DNA of 15,043 bases from UCB2 sp964475735 (lineage in GTDB: Bacteria > Chloroflexota > Dehalococcoidia > Tepidiformales > Tepidiformaceae): NCBI GenBank assembly GCA_964475735.1, contig CAYYYI010000058.1, forward strand, positions 1 through 15,043, in the 5' to 3' direction. Positions within the stretch are counted from its first letter, which is position 1. Every line of letters starts with the position of its first letter. The translations under genes were made by a program, and so were the position numbers. This document shows, piece by piece, positions 6,184 through 15,035 of this stretch. The notes under the pieces were generated by a model. It saw nothing but the letters and a program-made list of their open reading frames with translations, had not been told where the DNA came from and made no database searches.

Positions 6184-6778
6184 CCTTCAGGCGAACTGGT
6201 TTCCGCCGGGGATTGCTCCGCTCACGCTCGATGATTCCCATGATCTCTTCGACCGCGTCGTCGAGCCGGCCGTGGTGGTTGACCACGATGTAGTCGTTGT
6301 TCTCAATGTCGTCGAGCTCTTCGTCAAACTCGGCGAGGCGCGTGGCGAGCGAATCGCCGTCCTCGCTGCCACGGCCGATCAGGCGGGCACGGAGCGCCTC
6401 GCGGTCTTCGGCCATGAGGAAGATGAACACGGCCCCTTCGAGGATCTGTCGCCAACGCCGGGCGCCCTGGACGTCGGTGCGAATGATGACGTCGCGCCCT
6501 TCGGCCAGGGGGACGAGGACCTCGCGCCTTTCGAGCCCTTTCCAGTCGCCGTACACGCGGGCGTGTTCCAGGAAGTCGCCCACCGCGATGCGGCGCTCGA
6601 ACTCTTCAGGCGAAACGAAATGGTAGTCGACGCCATCGACTTCGCCCTGGCGCGGAAAGCGGCTGGTCGTGCTGGTAGCACGAAAGATGCCAGTCCGTCG
6701 CCGCAGCTCATTGATGACGGTGTCCTTGCCAACGCCGGACGGACCGTGGAGAACGATGACGAGGGGATGGCCGCTCAT
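6179..6778 (-). CDS. gmk: Guanylate kinase family protein, divergent GMP site
   Basis: A 199-residue P-loop kinase close in length to bacterial Gmk, which phosphorylates GMP to GDP. Clear family features are GPSGVGKD at 12-19, TSRFPRQGEVDGVDYHF (the GMP-binding R, R, Y region), FLEHARVYG, a TDVQGARR segment and the lid-like RLIGRG. Two things are odd. The residue after the Walker A lysine is Asp (GKDT) rather than Ser/Thr. The GMP loop, canonically YGT/YGS after the FLE..A..(Y/F)G segment, reads KGL, so the Tyr and Ser/Thr that hold the GMP phosphate are replaced. It may be a lineage variant of Gmk or a related kinase; GKD is also typical of PhnN, though the rest is Gmk-like. It is the last gene of a five-gene operon, and its ATG overlaps the aroA stop by 4 nt. 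Confidence 0.85.
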   Translation of the reverse strand: MSGHPLVIVLHGPSGVGKDTVINELRRRTGIFRATSTTSRFPRQGEVDGVDYHFVSPEEFERRIAVGDFLEHARVYGDWKGLERREVLVPLAEGRDVIIRTDVQGARRWRQILEGAVFIFLMAEDREALRARLIGRGSEDGDSLATRLAEFDEELDDIENNDYIVVNHHGRLDDAVEEIMGIIERERSNPRRKPVRLKA

Positions 6779-8085
6779 GGCAGGGCCGCGGCCCCATCGC
6801 AGGCCCGGGCCAGGTCTTCGAAAAAGGCCGGGTAGGAGACGCCCACGGCGTCATTGCCGATGTGCGTCTCGCCTTCAGCCATGGCGCCGGCGATGGCAGC
6901 GAGCATCCCCATCCGGTGGTCGCCGTGGGCGTCGACGCGCGCGCCACGCAGGCCCGAGACGGGACCGCTGACGACGAAGCCGTCGGGACGGGCCGACACC
7001 CGGGCGCCCATGCGGCTAAGGATGTGGACGACGGCTTCGATGCGGTCGGACTCCTTGGCGCGCAACTCGGCCGCATCGCGGACCACGGTTTCTCCTTCCG
7101 CGAAGCAGGCGAGGAGCGCGACGAGCGGAAGCTCATCGATCGCGCGAGGCACAAGGTCGCCTGACACAATCGTGCCCTGCAGCTTCGACGAACGCACCAG
7201 GAGGTCCGCGACGGGCTCGCCGCCAGTGGCGCGCTCTTCGAGCACTTCGACGTTCGCCCCCATGGACAGGAGAATGTCGAGCAGGCCGGTGCGGGTGGGG
7301 TTCGTGTTCACGCCGCGGACCAGGACCTCGGCATCATCGTGGCAGGCGGCAAGCACGAGCCACGGCGCGGCACTGGAGATGTCGCCCGGAACGCGGAGCG
7401 AAAGGGACTCCAGCCGGGTGGCGGGTCTGACGGTGACGGTGGCGCTATTGACAATAAGTGGCGCTCCCATCGCGGCAAGCATGCGCTCGGTGTGGTCGCG
7501 GGAGCGGCCGGGCTCGCAGACGCTGGTCTCGCCTTCGGCATAGAGCCCGGCAAGCAGCAGCGCCGACTTCACCTGTGCGCTGGCAACGGGGCTATCGTAG
7601 GCGATGCCGGTGAGCTCGCCCCCCTTGATGACGATCGGCGCGAGCGTATCGCCCTTGCGGGCGTGGATGTGCGCGCCCATCTTGCGCAAGGGCGAGATGA
7701 CGCGCGCCATGGGCCGGGTCCGGAGAGAGGCATCACCGGTCAGGACGCTCAGCAGGGGATGAGCGGCAAGGAGCCCGGTGAGCAGCCGCATGGTGGTGCC
7801 GCTGTTGCCGCAGTCAAGGACCTCTTCACATTCGAACAGGCCGTGGAGGCCGCGCCCGGTGATGGTCGCGGTGGCCCGGCCCTCGGGCCAATCGATCTCG
7901 ACGCCCAGGGAGGCGAGGCACGCCACCGTTGAGCGCACGTCTTCGGATTCGAGCGGGCGTTCAATCGTTGCGCGCCCGTCGGCGATGGCGTTGAAGATGA
8001 AGGCACGGTGAGAGATGGACTTATCGGGCGGGACGTCAATGGCGGCGCGGATCCGCCCGGGGCGGTTAACGCTCAGTGCTCTCAT
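6775..8085 (-). CDS. aroA: 3-phosphoshikimate 1-carboxyvinyltransferase (EPSP synthase)
   Basis: A 436-residue cytoplasmic enzyme of the shikimate pathway that joins PEP to shikimate-3-phosphate. The signatures are all there: DKSISHRA (21-28, with K22, S23 and R27), GNSGTTMR (93-100), GDASLRTRPM, ASAQVKSALLLAGL, SSAAPWLVLAA, the catalytic Asp in AIDELP, KESDRIEAV and DHRMGM. The ASAQVKSA and GDASLRTRPM wording resembles class II enzymes. Gly96 is kept and position 101 is Leu. The start at 8085 overlaps the tyrA 3' end by 20 nt, and the stop overlaps the next ATG by 4 nt, so translation is probably coupled along the operon. Confidence 0.96.
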   Translation of the reverse strand: MRALSVNRPGRIRAAIDVPPDKSISHRAFIFNAIADGRATIERPLESEDVRSTVACLASLGVEIDWPEGRATATITGRGLHGLFECEEVLDCGNSGTTMRLLTGLLAAHPLLSVLTGDASLRTRPMARVISPLRKMGAHIHARKGDTLAPIVIKGGELTGIAYDSPVASAQVKSALLLAGLYAEGETSVCEPGRSRDHTERMLAAMGAPLIVNSATVTVRPATRLESLSLRVPGDISSAAPWLVLAACHDDAEVLVRGVNTNPTRTGLLDILLSMGANVEVLEERATGGEPVADLLVRSSKLQGTIVSGDLVPRAIDELPLVALLACFAEGETVVRDAAELRAKESDRIEAVVHILSRMGARVSARPDGFVVSGPVSGLRGARVDAHGDHRMGMLAAIAGAMAEGETHIGNDAVGVSYPAFFEDLARACDGAAALP

Positions 8086-9109
8086 CGCTCATGCCTAGCT
8101 TGCGGCGGAGCTCGGCGTCATCCCGCGGCGGCGTCGCCGGACGGTTCGACATGTCCTTCATCCGGTCGTACAGGCCGCCAACGAAGAGCCGTCCGATCGC
8201 ATCCTGCGCCGACGGGGCTTCGACGCCCTCCGGCCGCCGGCGAACGGGCGGGTTGAGGACAAACGCGTCACGGTCAAGCTGAGTGCTGGCCAGCAGGTCC
8301 ATGACGGGCTGACCGCCCAGCTCGACGGCCTTGGCGATGGTCAGAAGCTCGTCCTGAAAGCGGTGGAGCCAGTGCAGCACAGCCTCGCGGTTCGTGGCGA
8401 GGATGTCGCGAGCCATGGTGGGATCGCCACTGGCGAGCCTCGTGAGGTCGCGAAAACCGGGTCCGGAAAGAAGCGAGGCGTCCTCCCAACCGGCGCTGTC
8501 GCGAACCATGCGGAAGAGGGCGACCGAGAGCAGGATTGGCAGGTGGCTGACGGCCGCCACGTACTGGTCGTGCTCGGCAGCGTCGATGTAGAGGGGGACG
8601 GCTCCCAGCGTCTCGACGAGCCCGAGGACGGCTCGCACGGCGTCTTCGTCCGCGCGCGGGGAAGGCGTGACGGCCCAGGTGGCGCCCTTGAAGAGGTCGA
8701 TGGCGGCGGCCGTGGGGCCGCTCTTCTCCTTGCCGGCCATGGGGTGACCACCGACGAAGTGGACGTGTTCGGGCAGGAACTCCTCGGCCCAGCGAAGGAT
8801 ATCGGTCTTGGTGCTGCAGGTGTCGGTCACTACGGCGCCCTCAGCAAGGTACTTCGCCGATTCCTGCAGGATCTGCTTGGCGGCCTGTACGGGCACGGCA
8901 AGGACGACTATACCGGCGCCATCGAGGGCCTCTTCGAGGGAGCCCACCTCGCGGTCGAGGGCGCCCATCTTCTTCGCCTGGCGGGCGTTGCCGCGGTCGC
9001 GATCTGCGCCCACAATTTCGTAGTTGCGCGTCTTGCGCGACATGAGGGCGAGCCCGATGGAGGCGCCGATGAGGCCTGTGCCAATGATGGCGATACGCGG
9101 TTGAGCCAT
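8066..9109 (-). CDS. tyrA: Prephenate dehydrogenase
   Basis: A 347-residue cytoplasmic enzyme that makes 4-hydroxyphenylpyruvate from prephenate in tyrosine synthesis. The Rossmann motif GTGLIG is at 10-15, with D36 at the end of the second strand, which favours NAD over NADP. VTDTCSTK and GGHPMAG carry the catalytic H122. AEHDQYVAAVSHLP (H180, H189) belongs to the dimerisation and substrate part. There is no ACT domain. Instead the last 50 or so residues form a charged Pro/Arg-rich tail with a short helix (AIGRLFVGGLYDRMKDM). GGGGA lies 4 nt before the ATG. The gene sits 23 nt after the HD gene and overlaps aroA by 20 nt, a classic aromatic pathway pairing. Confidence 0.95.
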   Translation of the reverse strand: MAQPRIAIIGTGLIGASIGLALMSRKTRNYEIVGADRDRGNARQAKKMGALDREVGSLEEALDGAGIVVLAVPVQAAKQILQESAKYLAEGAVVTDTCSTKTDILRWAEEFLPEHVHFVGGHPMAGKEKSGPTAAAIDLFKGATWAVTPSPRADEDAVRAVLGLVETLGAVPLYIDAAEHDQYVAAVSHLPILLSVALFRMVRDSAGWEDASLLSGPGFRDLTRLASGDPTMARDILATNREAVLHWLHRFQDELLTIAKAVELGGQPVMDLLASTQLDRDAFVLNPPVRRRPEGVEAPSAQDAIGRLFVGGLYDRMKDMSNRPATPPRDDAELRRKLGMSDESTER

Positions 9110-9132
9110 GAGTTCCCCGGGAGGCAGCGCGC

Positions 9133-9615
9133 TCAGCTGGCGGCGTCTGCCTGCTGCAGTAGGCCTAGCATAGCATCGCCGGCCGCTTTCGCATGGTGCA
9201 TGCGAACGAGCTCTACCACGCGGGCCGGCGCGCCGGCAGCAAGCAGCGTAGCAGCACCGGCTTCACTGTGGGTGCGGCTGCGGGCAACGGCCCGGCGCAG
9301 TTCGAAGCGAGATCCAGCGGAGGCGACGAAGCGCGCCGTCCCGAACCAACCGGAAACGACGTAGGCCACGCGATCGCGGCGGCGCTGCGAGCCCTTGCCG
9401 ATGTCGTGGAGGAGCGCGGCGGCAACCAGATCGCGATCGTTGTGGCCTCGTTCGATGAGCCAGCGGGCGGTGCGGGCGGCATGGAGGATATCCCGCCGAT
9501 GCTGGGCTTCGAAGAGGCCGGCCAGGGCGGGGGGCAGGTGCTCACGGGCCAGCGCCAGGTCACCGTCTGTGGGAAGAGACGATGCTTCGCGGAACTGGCG
9601 AACGCGCTGCAGCAT
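9133..9615 (-). CDS. HD-domain metal-dependent phosphohydrolase
   Basis: A 160-residue protein that is almost all HD domain. The metal-binding set is intact: H45 in ILHAAR, H70-D71 in ALLHDIGKG, H116 in RTHSEAGA, H140/H141, and a distal D157 in LLQQADA. HD proteins of this size hydrolyse nucleotides or other phosphate esters. The substrate cannot be told from sequence, and no second (regulatory or signalling) domain is present. The start codon overlaps the stop of the M50 protease gene (TGATG), so the two are translationally coupled. It lies between a membrane protease and tyrA, a position that looks like operon convenience rather than pathway membership. Confidence 0.85.
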   Translation of the reverse strand: MLQRVRQFREASSLPTDGDLALAREHLPPALAGLFEAQHRRDILHAARTARWLIERGHNDRDLVAAALLHDIGKGSQRRRDRVAYVVSGWFGTARFVASAGSRFELRRAVARSRTHSEAGAATLLAAGAPARVVELVRMHHAKAAGDAMLGLLQQADAAS

Positions 9616-10298
9616 CAGACGATGATTCTGAGGATCTGGTTGCCAAGTCCGCCGATCACCCAGCCGATGGGGTTGTAGGGCGTCACGAAGCCAACCACCA
9701 GCAGCGTCATCAGCAGGCCGGGCCCCCAGGCGGAGAGAGCATTCAGCTTTCGCGAAAGCTCGCCGGGGAGCACGCCCACGGCAACCTTGAACCCATCGAG
9801 CGGGTGGATGGGAATCAGGTTGAACACGCCGAGCACGACGTTGATCCAGACGATGAAGATGAGGAAGAGCCCAACAACCTCCTCGCCGCTGGCGTCGGCG
9901 ATGTTGCTGAAGCTGGCGATGGAGTCGATCAGGCCAAGCTTCAGAGGAAGGGCAGCCAGGGCGGCGAAAAAGAAGTTCGAAACCGGGCCGGCAGCGGCAA
10001 CCATGGCGTTTCCGCGCTTGGGGCCGTTGCGCAGGTTATAGGGATTGACCGGCGTGGGCTTCCCCCAGCCAAAGCCGATAAGCAGGAGCAGAACTGTGCC
10101 CATCGGGTCGAGGTGCCGCAGCGGGTTGAGGGTGAGCCGCCCCTGGCGCGCGGCGGTGCTATCGCCCAGTTCGTTGGCAGCCCAGGCGTGGCTGAATTCG
10201 TGGAAGGCGATGCCGGTCATGAACGCGACGCCCATGGCGGCGAGGTAGGCAAGCAGCGCGGAGGGGTTGTCGGTAAAGTCGCCGAGGAAGAAGAGCAT
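9615..10298 (-). CDS. Site-2 protease type M50 zinc metalloprotease
   Basis: A 227-residue multi-pass membrane protein, the minimal Rv/YwhC-like class of M50 peptidases, with no PDZ or CBS domain. The zinc motif HEFSH is at 33-37 in the first transmembrane helix region. The third ligand D168 lies in NLIPIHPLDG (160-169). GPVSNFFFAALAAL (104-117) is the central family motif, and hydrophobic segments flank about 15-35, 66-79, 141-160 and 196-212. Such enzymes cut substrates within the membrane; the substrate here is unknown. It is the first gene of the five-gene minus-strand operon. No Shine-Dalgarno is seen, and an extended -10 lies only 9 nt before the ATG, so its mRNA may have almost no leader. 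Confidence 0.9.
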   Translation of the reverse strand: MLFFLGDFTDNPSALLAYLAAMGVAFMTGIAFHEFSHAWAANELGDSTAARQGRLTLNPLRHLDPMGTVLLLLIGFGWGKPTPVNPYNLRNGPKRGNAMVAAAGPVSNFFFAALAALPLKLGLIDSIASFSNIADASGEEVVGLFLIFIVWINVVLGVFNLIPIHPLDGFKVAVGVLPGELSRKLNALSAWGPGLLMTLLVVGFVTPYNPIGWVIGGLGNQILRIIV

Positions 10299-10307
10299 CT
10301 ACGCCTG

Positions 10308-10316
10308 ATCGTAGCA
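10308..10316 (-). promoter_or_regulatory. Extended -10 (TGC-TACGAT) driving the M50-HD-tyrA-aroA-gmk operon
   Basis: On the minus strand TGC-TACGAT ends 9 nt before the ATG at 10298, which predicts a leader of about 2-4 nt. No -35 match is visible, as is common for extended -10 promoters. The box lies in a small CTACG/CGTAG inverted repeat (10300-10314 region). Confidence 0.5.
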
Positions 10317-10358
10317 CGCCCGTTCGTTTGCCGGAGGGAAAGGGCCGGCAACGGCGCC

Positions 10359-10387
10359 TCGACCGCGCGTGCAGCAGGCAATATCGT
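10359..10387 (+). promoter_or_regulatory. Candidate promoter of the CoA-transferase gene
   Basis: TCGACC (10359-10364), a 17-bp spacer and TATCGT (10382-10387). Transcription would start near 10394, about 20 nt before the ATG at 10415. The purine-rich AGAGGGGA (10403-10410) would then serve as ribosome binding site. Confidence 0.45.
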
Positions 10388-10414
10388 TTCGGCACCGCCG
10401 GAAGAGGGGATTGG

Positions 10415-11719
10415 ATGGCAGCACCGCTCGAAGGGATCGTGGTCGTCGACTTCACGGAGTACGTGGCCGGCCCCTACTGCACGATGATGCTCGCCGACAT
10501 GGGCGCGGAAGTGCTCAAGGTGGAGCCCTTCGAGGGCGACCACTGGCGCCGCCAGCAGCCCATATCGGGGCGCGAGAGCCGCTACTACATCGGCGTAAAC
10601 CGCGGCAAGAAGAGCATCGCCATGCGGCTCGATACTCCCGAAGGGCGGGCGATCGCCCACGACCTTGTCCGCCGCGCGGACGTGGTTGTGACGAACTACC
10701 GCCCCGGGCTCCCGGAACAGTTGGAACTGGACTACGAGACGCTGTCGGCGCTTCAGCCCAGGCTGATCTACGCGGCGCTCTCAGCCTTCGGCCCTGAGGG
10801 ACCGTACAGCGGCCGCCCGGGCTTCGACCTCCTGGTGCAGGCCATGTCGGGAATCATGGATTTCGAAAGGAAGGTAGAGCGCGGCGTGCCCGTGGGTATC
10901 ACGTCGTTTGCGCCTGCCGACCTTAGCACGGGGATGTTCACGGCCTATGCGATCGCCTCGGCGCTGTTCATGCGCGAACGCACCGGCCTGGGGCAGAAAA
11001 TCGACACGAGCCTCTTCGCCTCCGCACTCGCCATCCAGTACCGGCCGACGCTGGCCATCGAGTCCCTCGACCGCGAGAGCCGCGAAACGATGCTCCAAAC
11101 CGTCGAGGCGGCGCGCGAGGCCGGGGCCAGCTACGAAGACCTGCAGAAGTTCCGTACGGGGCTGGGCCTCAGCCGGGCGACGGCCATGTACTACCGGGTG
11201 TTCGGGACCAGGGACTCCATGCTGGCGGTGGCGTGCCTGAACAACCGTCAGCGCCGTGGGCTGCGGGACGCCCTGGGGGTGTCTGACACAGCCGTGGATG
11301 GACACGTATACGAACTCGGCGCGGCAGTTGCGTCCGAAGAACACCAGTCCCTGATGACAGCCTACGAGGATGCCTTCCGAACGAAGCCCACGGCCGAGTG
11401 GCTCCCCATCCTGGAGGCGGCGGACGTGCCCTGCGTTCCCGTGGTGCTCACCGAAGAGGTGTTCGATCACCCCCAGGTGGTCGCGAACGGGATCATGCAA
11501 ACGATGGAGCATCCTGTTGTGGGGACGATCCGGCAGCCGGGCACGCCGGTGGCGATGAGCAACGCCGAAACAGGAAACCACGCGCCTGCCCCGGCGTTTA
11601 GCGCTCACGCGCGGGAGACGCTGCGCTGGCTGGGGTACGGAAAAGAACAAATAGCGAGCCTGGAACAGCAGGGCATTGTGCAACCGCCCGCTGTGGAGCC
11701 CGGCGCGGACGCGATCTAG
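10415..11719 (+). CDS. Class III (CaiB/BaiF, formyl-CoA transferase type) CoA-transferase
   Basis: A 434-residue cytoplasmic enzyme that moves CoA between carboxylic acids. Family signs are PLEGIVVVDFTEYVAGPYCTMMLADMGAEVLKVEP at the N-terminus, VNRGKKSIAMRLDTPEGR, VVTNYRPG, GFGPEGPY-like AFGPEGPYSGRPGFDLLVQAMSG, and D169 in PADLSTG, which aligns with the aspartyl nucleophile. I chose the ATG at 10415 over an upstream in-frame ATG (10328): the family starts here and a purine-rich site lies 4 nt before it. A segment at about 205-250 with helical, charged residues separates the two usual halves. The donor and acceptor acids are unknown. No acyl-CoA dehydrogenase or ligase is nearby. Its stop codon interlocks with that of the convergent GDPD-like gene. 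Confidence 0.92.
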   Translation: MAAPLEGIVVVDFTEYVAGPYCTMMLADMGAEVLKVEPFEGDHWRRQQPISGRESRYYIGVNRGKKSIAMRLDTPEGRAIAHDLVRRADVVVTNYRPGLPEQLELDYETLSALQPRLIYAALSAFGPEGPYSGRPGFDLLVQAMSGIMDFERKVERGVPVGITSFAPADLSTGMFTAYAIASALFMRERTGLGQKIDTSLFASALAIQYRPTLAIESLDRESRETMLQTVEAAREAGASYEDLQKFRTGLGLSRATAMYYRVFGTRDSMLAVACLNNRQRRGLRDALGVSDTAVDGHVYELGAAVASEEHQSLMTAYEDAFRTKPTAEWLPILEAADVPCVPVVLTEEVFDHPQVVANGIMQTMEHPVVGTIRQPGTPVAMSNAETGNHAPAPAFSAHARETLRWLGYGKEQIASLEQQGIVQPPAVEPGADAI

Positions 11720-12384
11720 CTGTTCGCGGAGCAGCCCATCTCGTACTCGCGGATCAGCTCGATCGAGTCGCTGGTAAATCCGTCGACTCCCCAGGAAATG
11801 ACCTTCTCAAGCCGCTCGCGGGAGTTGATGGGCCAGGTGATGACGCCGCTCGTCCGCTCCTTCAGACGCGCCACGGTTTGCGCATCGAGGAGCTTGAAGT
11901 GGATAGAGATGATGTGCCGGTCGTGCCAGGTGAGCTGCTTCCAGACACGCCGGAGCTGCAGCGGCCCGCCTACCGAGTGTGCGACTTTCACTTCCGGCAT
12001 GTCGCGGAAGTGTTCGAGGAGGTCCCAGCTCTGGGAGGAGACCATGTAGGGCGCGGGGCGGCCTGAGTCTTGCAGAGCCCTCACCAGCTCCGGTGGCAGA
12101 GAAGGATCGCGCCCTTTGAGGTCGAACATGAACTGTGTTCCGGGGGCCGCGGCTGCCAACAACTCCTGCAAGTGCAGGCGAGGAGCGTTGGCCCGCACCA
12201 GCCTCCAGCGATCCCAGAGGAGAGGTACAGGCCCCATCGTCTTCAGATGCCGCACTTCGAGCGCGCCGCGATAGCGCCACACGTCCGCCTCGACGAACTC
12301 CGCGCCGGCGGCCTCGGAAGCGCGAAGCCCGGCAAGGCTGTTTCCCGCGCGGTGGGCGATAGCGAAGGGCCGCGGTGCGCTCAC
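11716..12384 (-). CDS. GDPD-like phosphodiesterase, atypical active site
   Basis: A 222-residue protein of the glycerophosphodiester phosphodiesterase TIM-barrel family, which cleaves deacylated phospholipids to glycerol-3-phosphate and an alcohol. H11-R12 open the barrel (AHRAGN), E32-A-D34 matches the metal ligands, and H46 is the second catalytic His. D88-L-K90 stands where ELK is usual, and the Asp after the second His (HD motif) is Leu, so metal binding may differ. The ENT motif after the first His is also absent. Later blocks (VSSQSWDLLEHF, VITWPINSRERLEKVISWGVDGFTSDSIE) fit the family. There is no signal peptide. The GTG start overlaps the stop of the PAP2 gene (GTGA), so the two are coupled and probably act on the same lipid. 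Confidence 0.8.
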   Translation of the reverse strand: MSAPRPFAIAHRAGNSLAGLRASEAAGAEFVEADVWRYRGALEVRHLKTMGPVPLLWDRWRLVRANAPRLHLQELLAAAAPGTQFMFDLKGRDPSLPPELVRALQDSGRPAPYMVSSQSWDLLEHFRDMPEVKVAHSVGGPLQLRRVWKQLTWHDRHIISIHFKLLDAQTVARLKERTSGVITWPINSRERLEKVISWGVDGFTSDSIELIREYEMGCSANS

Positions 12385-13151
12385 GGGAATTCGGGGAGGC
12401 CGTTCCAGCGGCGCAGCAGGCGGAGCCTTGTAGAAGAGGAGCGCAGCAGAAACGAGCGCATCTTCCAGGCGACCAGGAGGCCGAAGAGGGCGACGGCGGC
12501 GCCCACAAAGACATCGACGATGTAGTGGTTGGCCGTAAGCACAACGGCGACGGCCATGGCGACGGGCAGAAGCGCCGAGGCGATGCGCACGGGCAGAAGG
12601 GGCGCCTCTCGTGCCATTCCACCGCCGATGAGGAGGTTCCAGCCGAAGTGCAGGCTCGGGAGCGCCGCGTACTGGTTGACGAAGCCCGGCGGCTGCAGGA
12701 CCCGGTAGGAGTTCGAATGAAGGGTCACCGTGTCGGCAACTTCGATGCCCGCCAGGCGCGGAGGAGCGACGGGGAACGCGATGAACACGAGCAGCCCAAT
12801 CGCGCCCGAGATGAGGAATGCGTTACGAAGGAGGAAGTACGTGGGCGGTCGGCGGAAGAAGAGCCACGTGGCGCAAACGGCTATCACCGGCCAGTGGCCC
12901 CACATGTAGACCCAGTTCATCAGGGTAACGAGCCAGTGGTGGTCGATGATCCGCTCCTGGAGCCAGATCTCGTGGTAGATGCCGAGACGCCGCTCGAGGT
13001 CGATGAGGTGTCCGGCGTTGGCTACGGCGTCCGCGTAACTGCCCTCGGTGAGGCCGCGGCCGCCCCAGTAGGCGAGAACCGCTGCGCCAAGCACCGGGAG
13101 TTCGCGGATAAGGCTTCGCCAACCGGGGGCCGGGGGGATCGCTCGGCTCAT
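12381..13151 (-). CDS. PAP2-superfamily (Aur1-like) membrane phosphatase or head-group transferase
   Basis: A 256-residue integral membrane protein with several hydrophobic spans (about 18-35, 86-100, 109-127, 190-208, 214-230). The PAP2_3 (Aur1/inositolphosphotransferase-like) layout is clear: FPVAPPRL at 126-133, then LPSLH with H168 and the ANHYIVD block with H209 and D213. H168 and H209 are the catalytic pair. Such enzymes remove phosphate from lipid phosphates or exchange a head group; which of these applies here cannot be decided from sequence. The ATG has a strong AGGAGG (13157-13162) 5 nt upstream. Downstream it overlaps the GDPD-like gene by 4 nt. The C-terminal 25 residues are Arg-rich and probably cytoplasmic. 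Confidence 0.85.
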   Translation of the reverse strand: MSRAIPPAPGWRSLIRELPVLGAAVLAYWGGRGLTEGSYADAVANAGHLIDLERRLGIYHEIWLQERIIDHHWLVTLMNWVYMWGHWPVIAVCATWLFFRRPPTYFLLRNAFLISGAIGLLVFIAFPVAPPRLAGIEVADTVTLHSNSYRVLQPPGFVNQYAALPSLHFGWNLLIGGGMAREAPLLPVRIASALLPVAMAVAVVLTANHYIVDVFVGAAVALFGLLVAWKMRSFLLRSSSTRLRLLRRWNGLPEFP

Positions 13152-13156
13152 GCTCT

Positions 13157-13162
13157 CCTCCT
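13157..13162 (-). promoter_or_regulatory. Strong Shine-Dalgarno of the PAP2 gene
   Basis: AGGAGG on the minus strand, 5 nt before the ATG at 13151, supports this start. It contrasts with the Shine-Dalgarno-less starts of pyrD, the Fe-S scaffold and the M50 gene. Confidence 0.75.
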
Positions 13163-13303
13163 CGAGGTGTACGCCAGAGAGGGTGTCAGGGATTACAGCA
13201 TCAGATCAAGTGCAAACTGGCGACGGTGAAGAAGACGGCGTGGATTGCGGCATCGTGTGTGGGCCGCACGACTGGCTATCGGGCAGTACTACGAAAAACG
13301 GGC

Positions 13304-13333
13304 TTGACAATCTTGCCACGCGCTTGATAAGGT
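13304..13333 (+). promoter_or_regulatory. Primary-type promoter of the sigma factor gene
   Basis: A perfect -35 TTGACA (13304-13309), an 18-bp spacer and TGA-TAAGGT (13325-13333), an extended -10. The predicted start near 13340 leaves a leader of about 75 nt. It is the best -35 in the window and matches what the encoded sigma factor itself should recognise, so autoregulation is plausible. Confidence 0.7.
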
Positions 13334-13351
13334 GGACAAGGCGTAGTGTGC

Positions 13352-13372
13352 CCGGAATTTTCTCTCTTCCGG
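13352..13372 (+). repeat. Small hairpin in the sigma factor leader
   Basis: CCGGAA (13352-13357) pairs with TTCCGG (13367-13372) around a 9-nt pyrimidine loop. It lies about 12 nt after the predicted transcript start and could stabilise the mRNA 5' end. A 6-bp stem is modest evidence. Confidence 0.35.
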
Positions 13373-13415
13373 CCAGGCCTTTCCCAAAAGACGACAACAG
13401 GATTGCTGATAACGA

Positions 13416-15035
<1,620 letters not shown>

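Noticed and set aside
8363..9364. 333-residue plus-strand frame across tyrA
   Set aside because: Antisense to a gene with all prephenate dehydrogenase motifs; no coding evidence of its own.
10328..10414. 29-codon N-terminal extension of the CoA-transferase
   Set aside because: Arg-rich and without family similarity; it overlaps the likely promoter, and the ATG at 10415 has a purine-rich site and begins at the conserved PLEGI strand.
9582..10487. 301-residue plus-strand frame across the M50 gene
   Set aside because: Antisense of a clear HEFSH/NPxDG-type protease; composition is charged and repetitive, with no recognisable fold.
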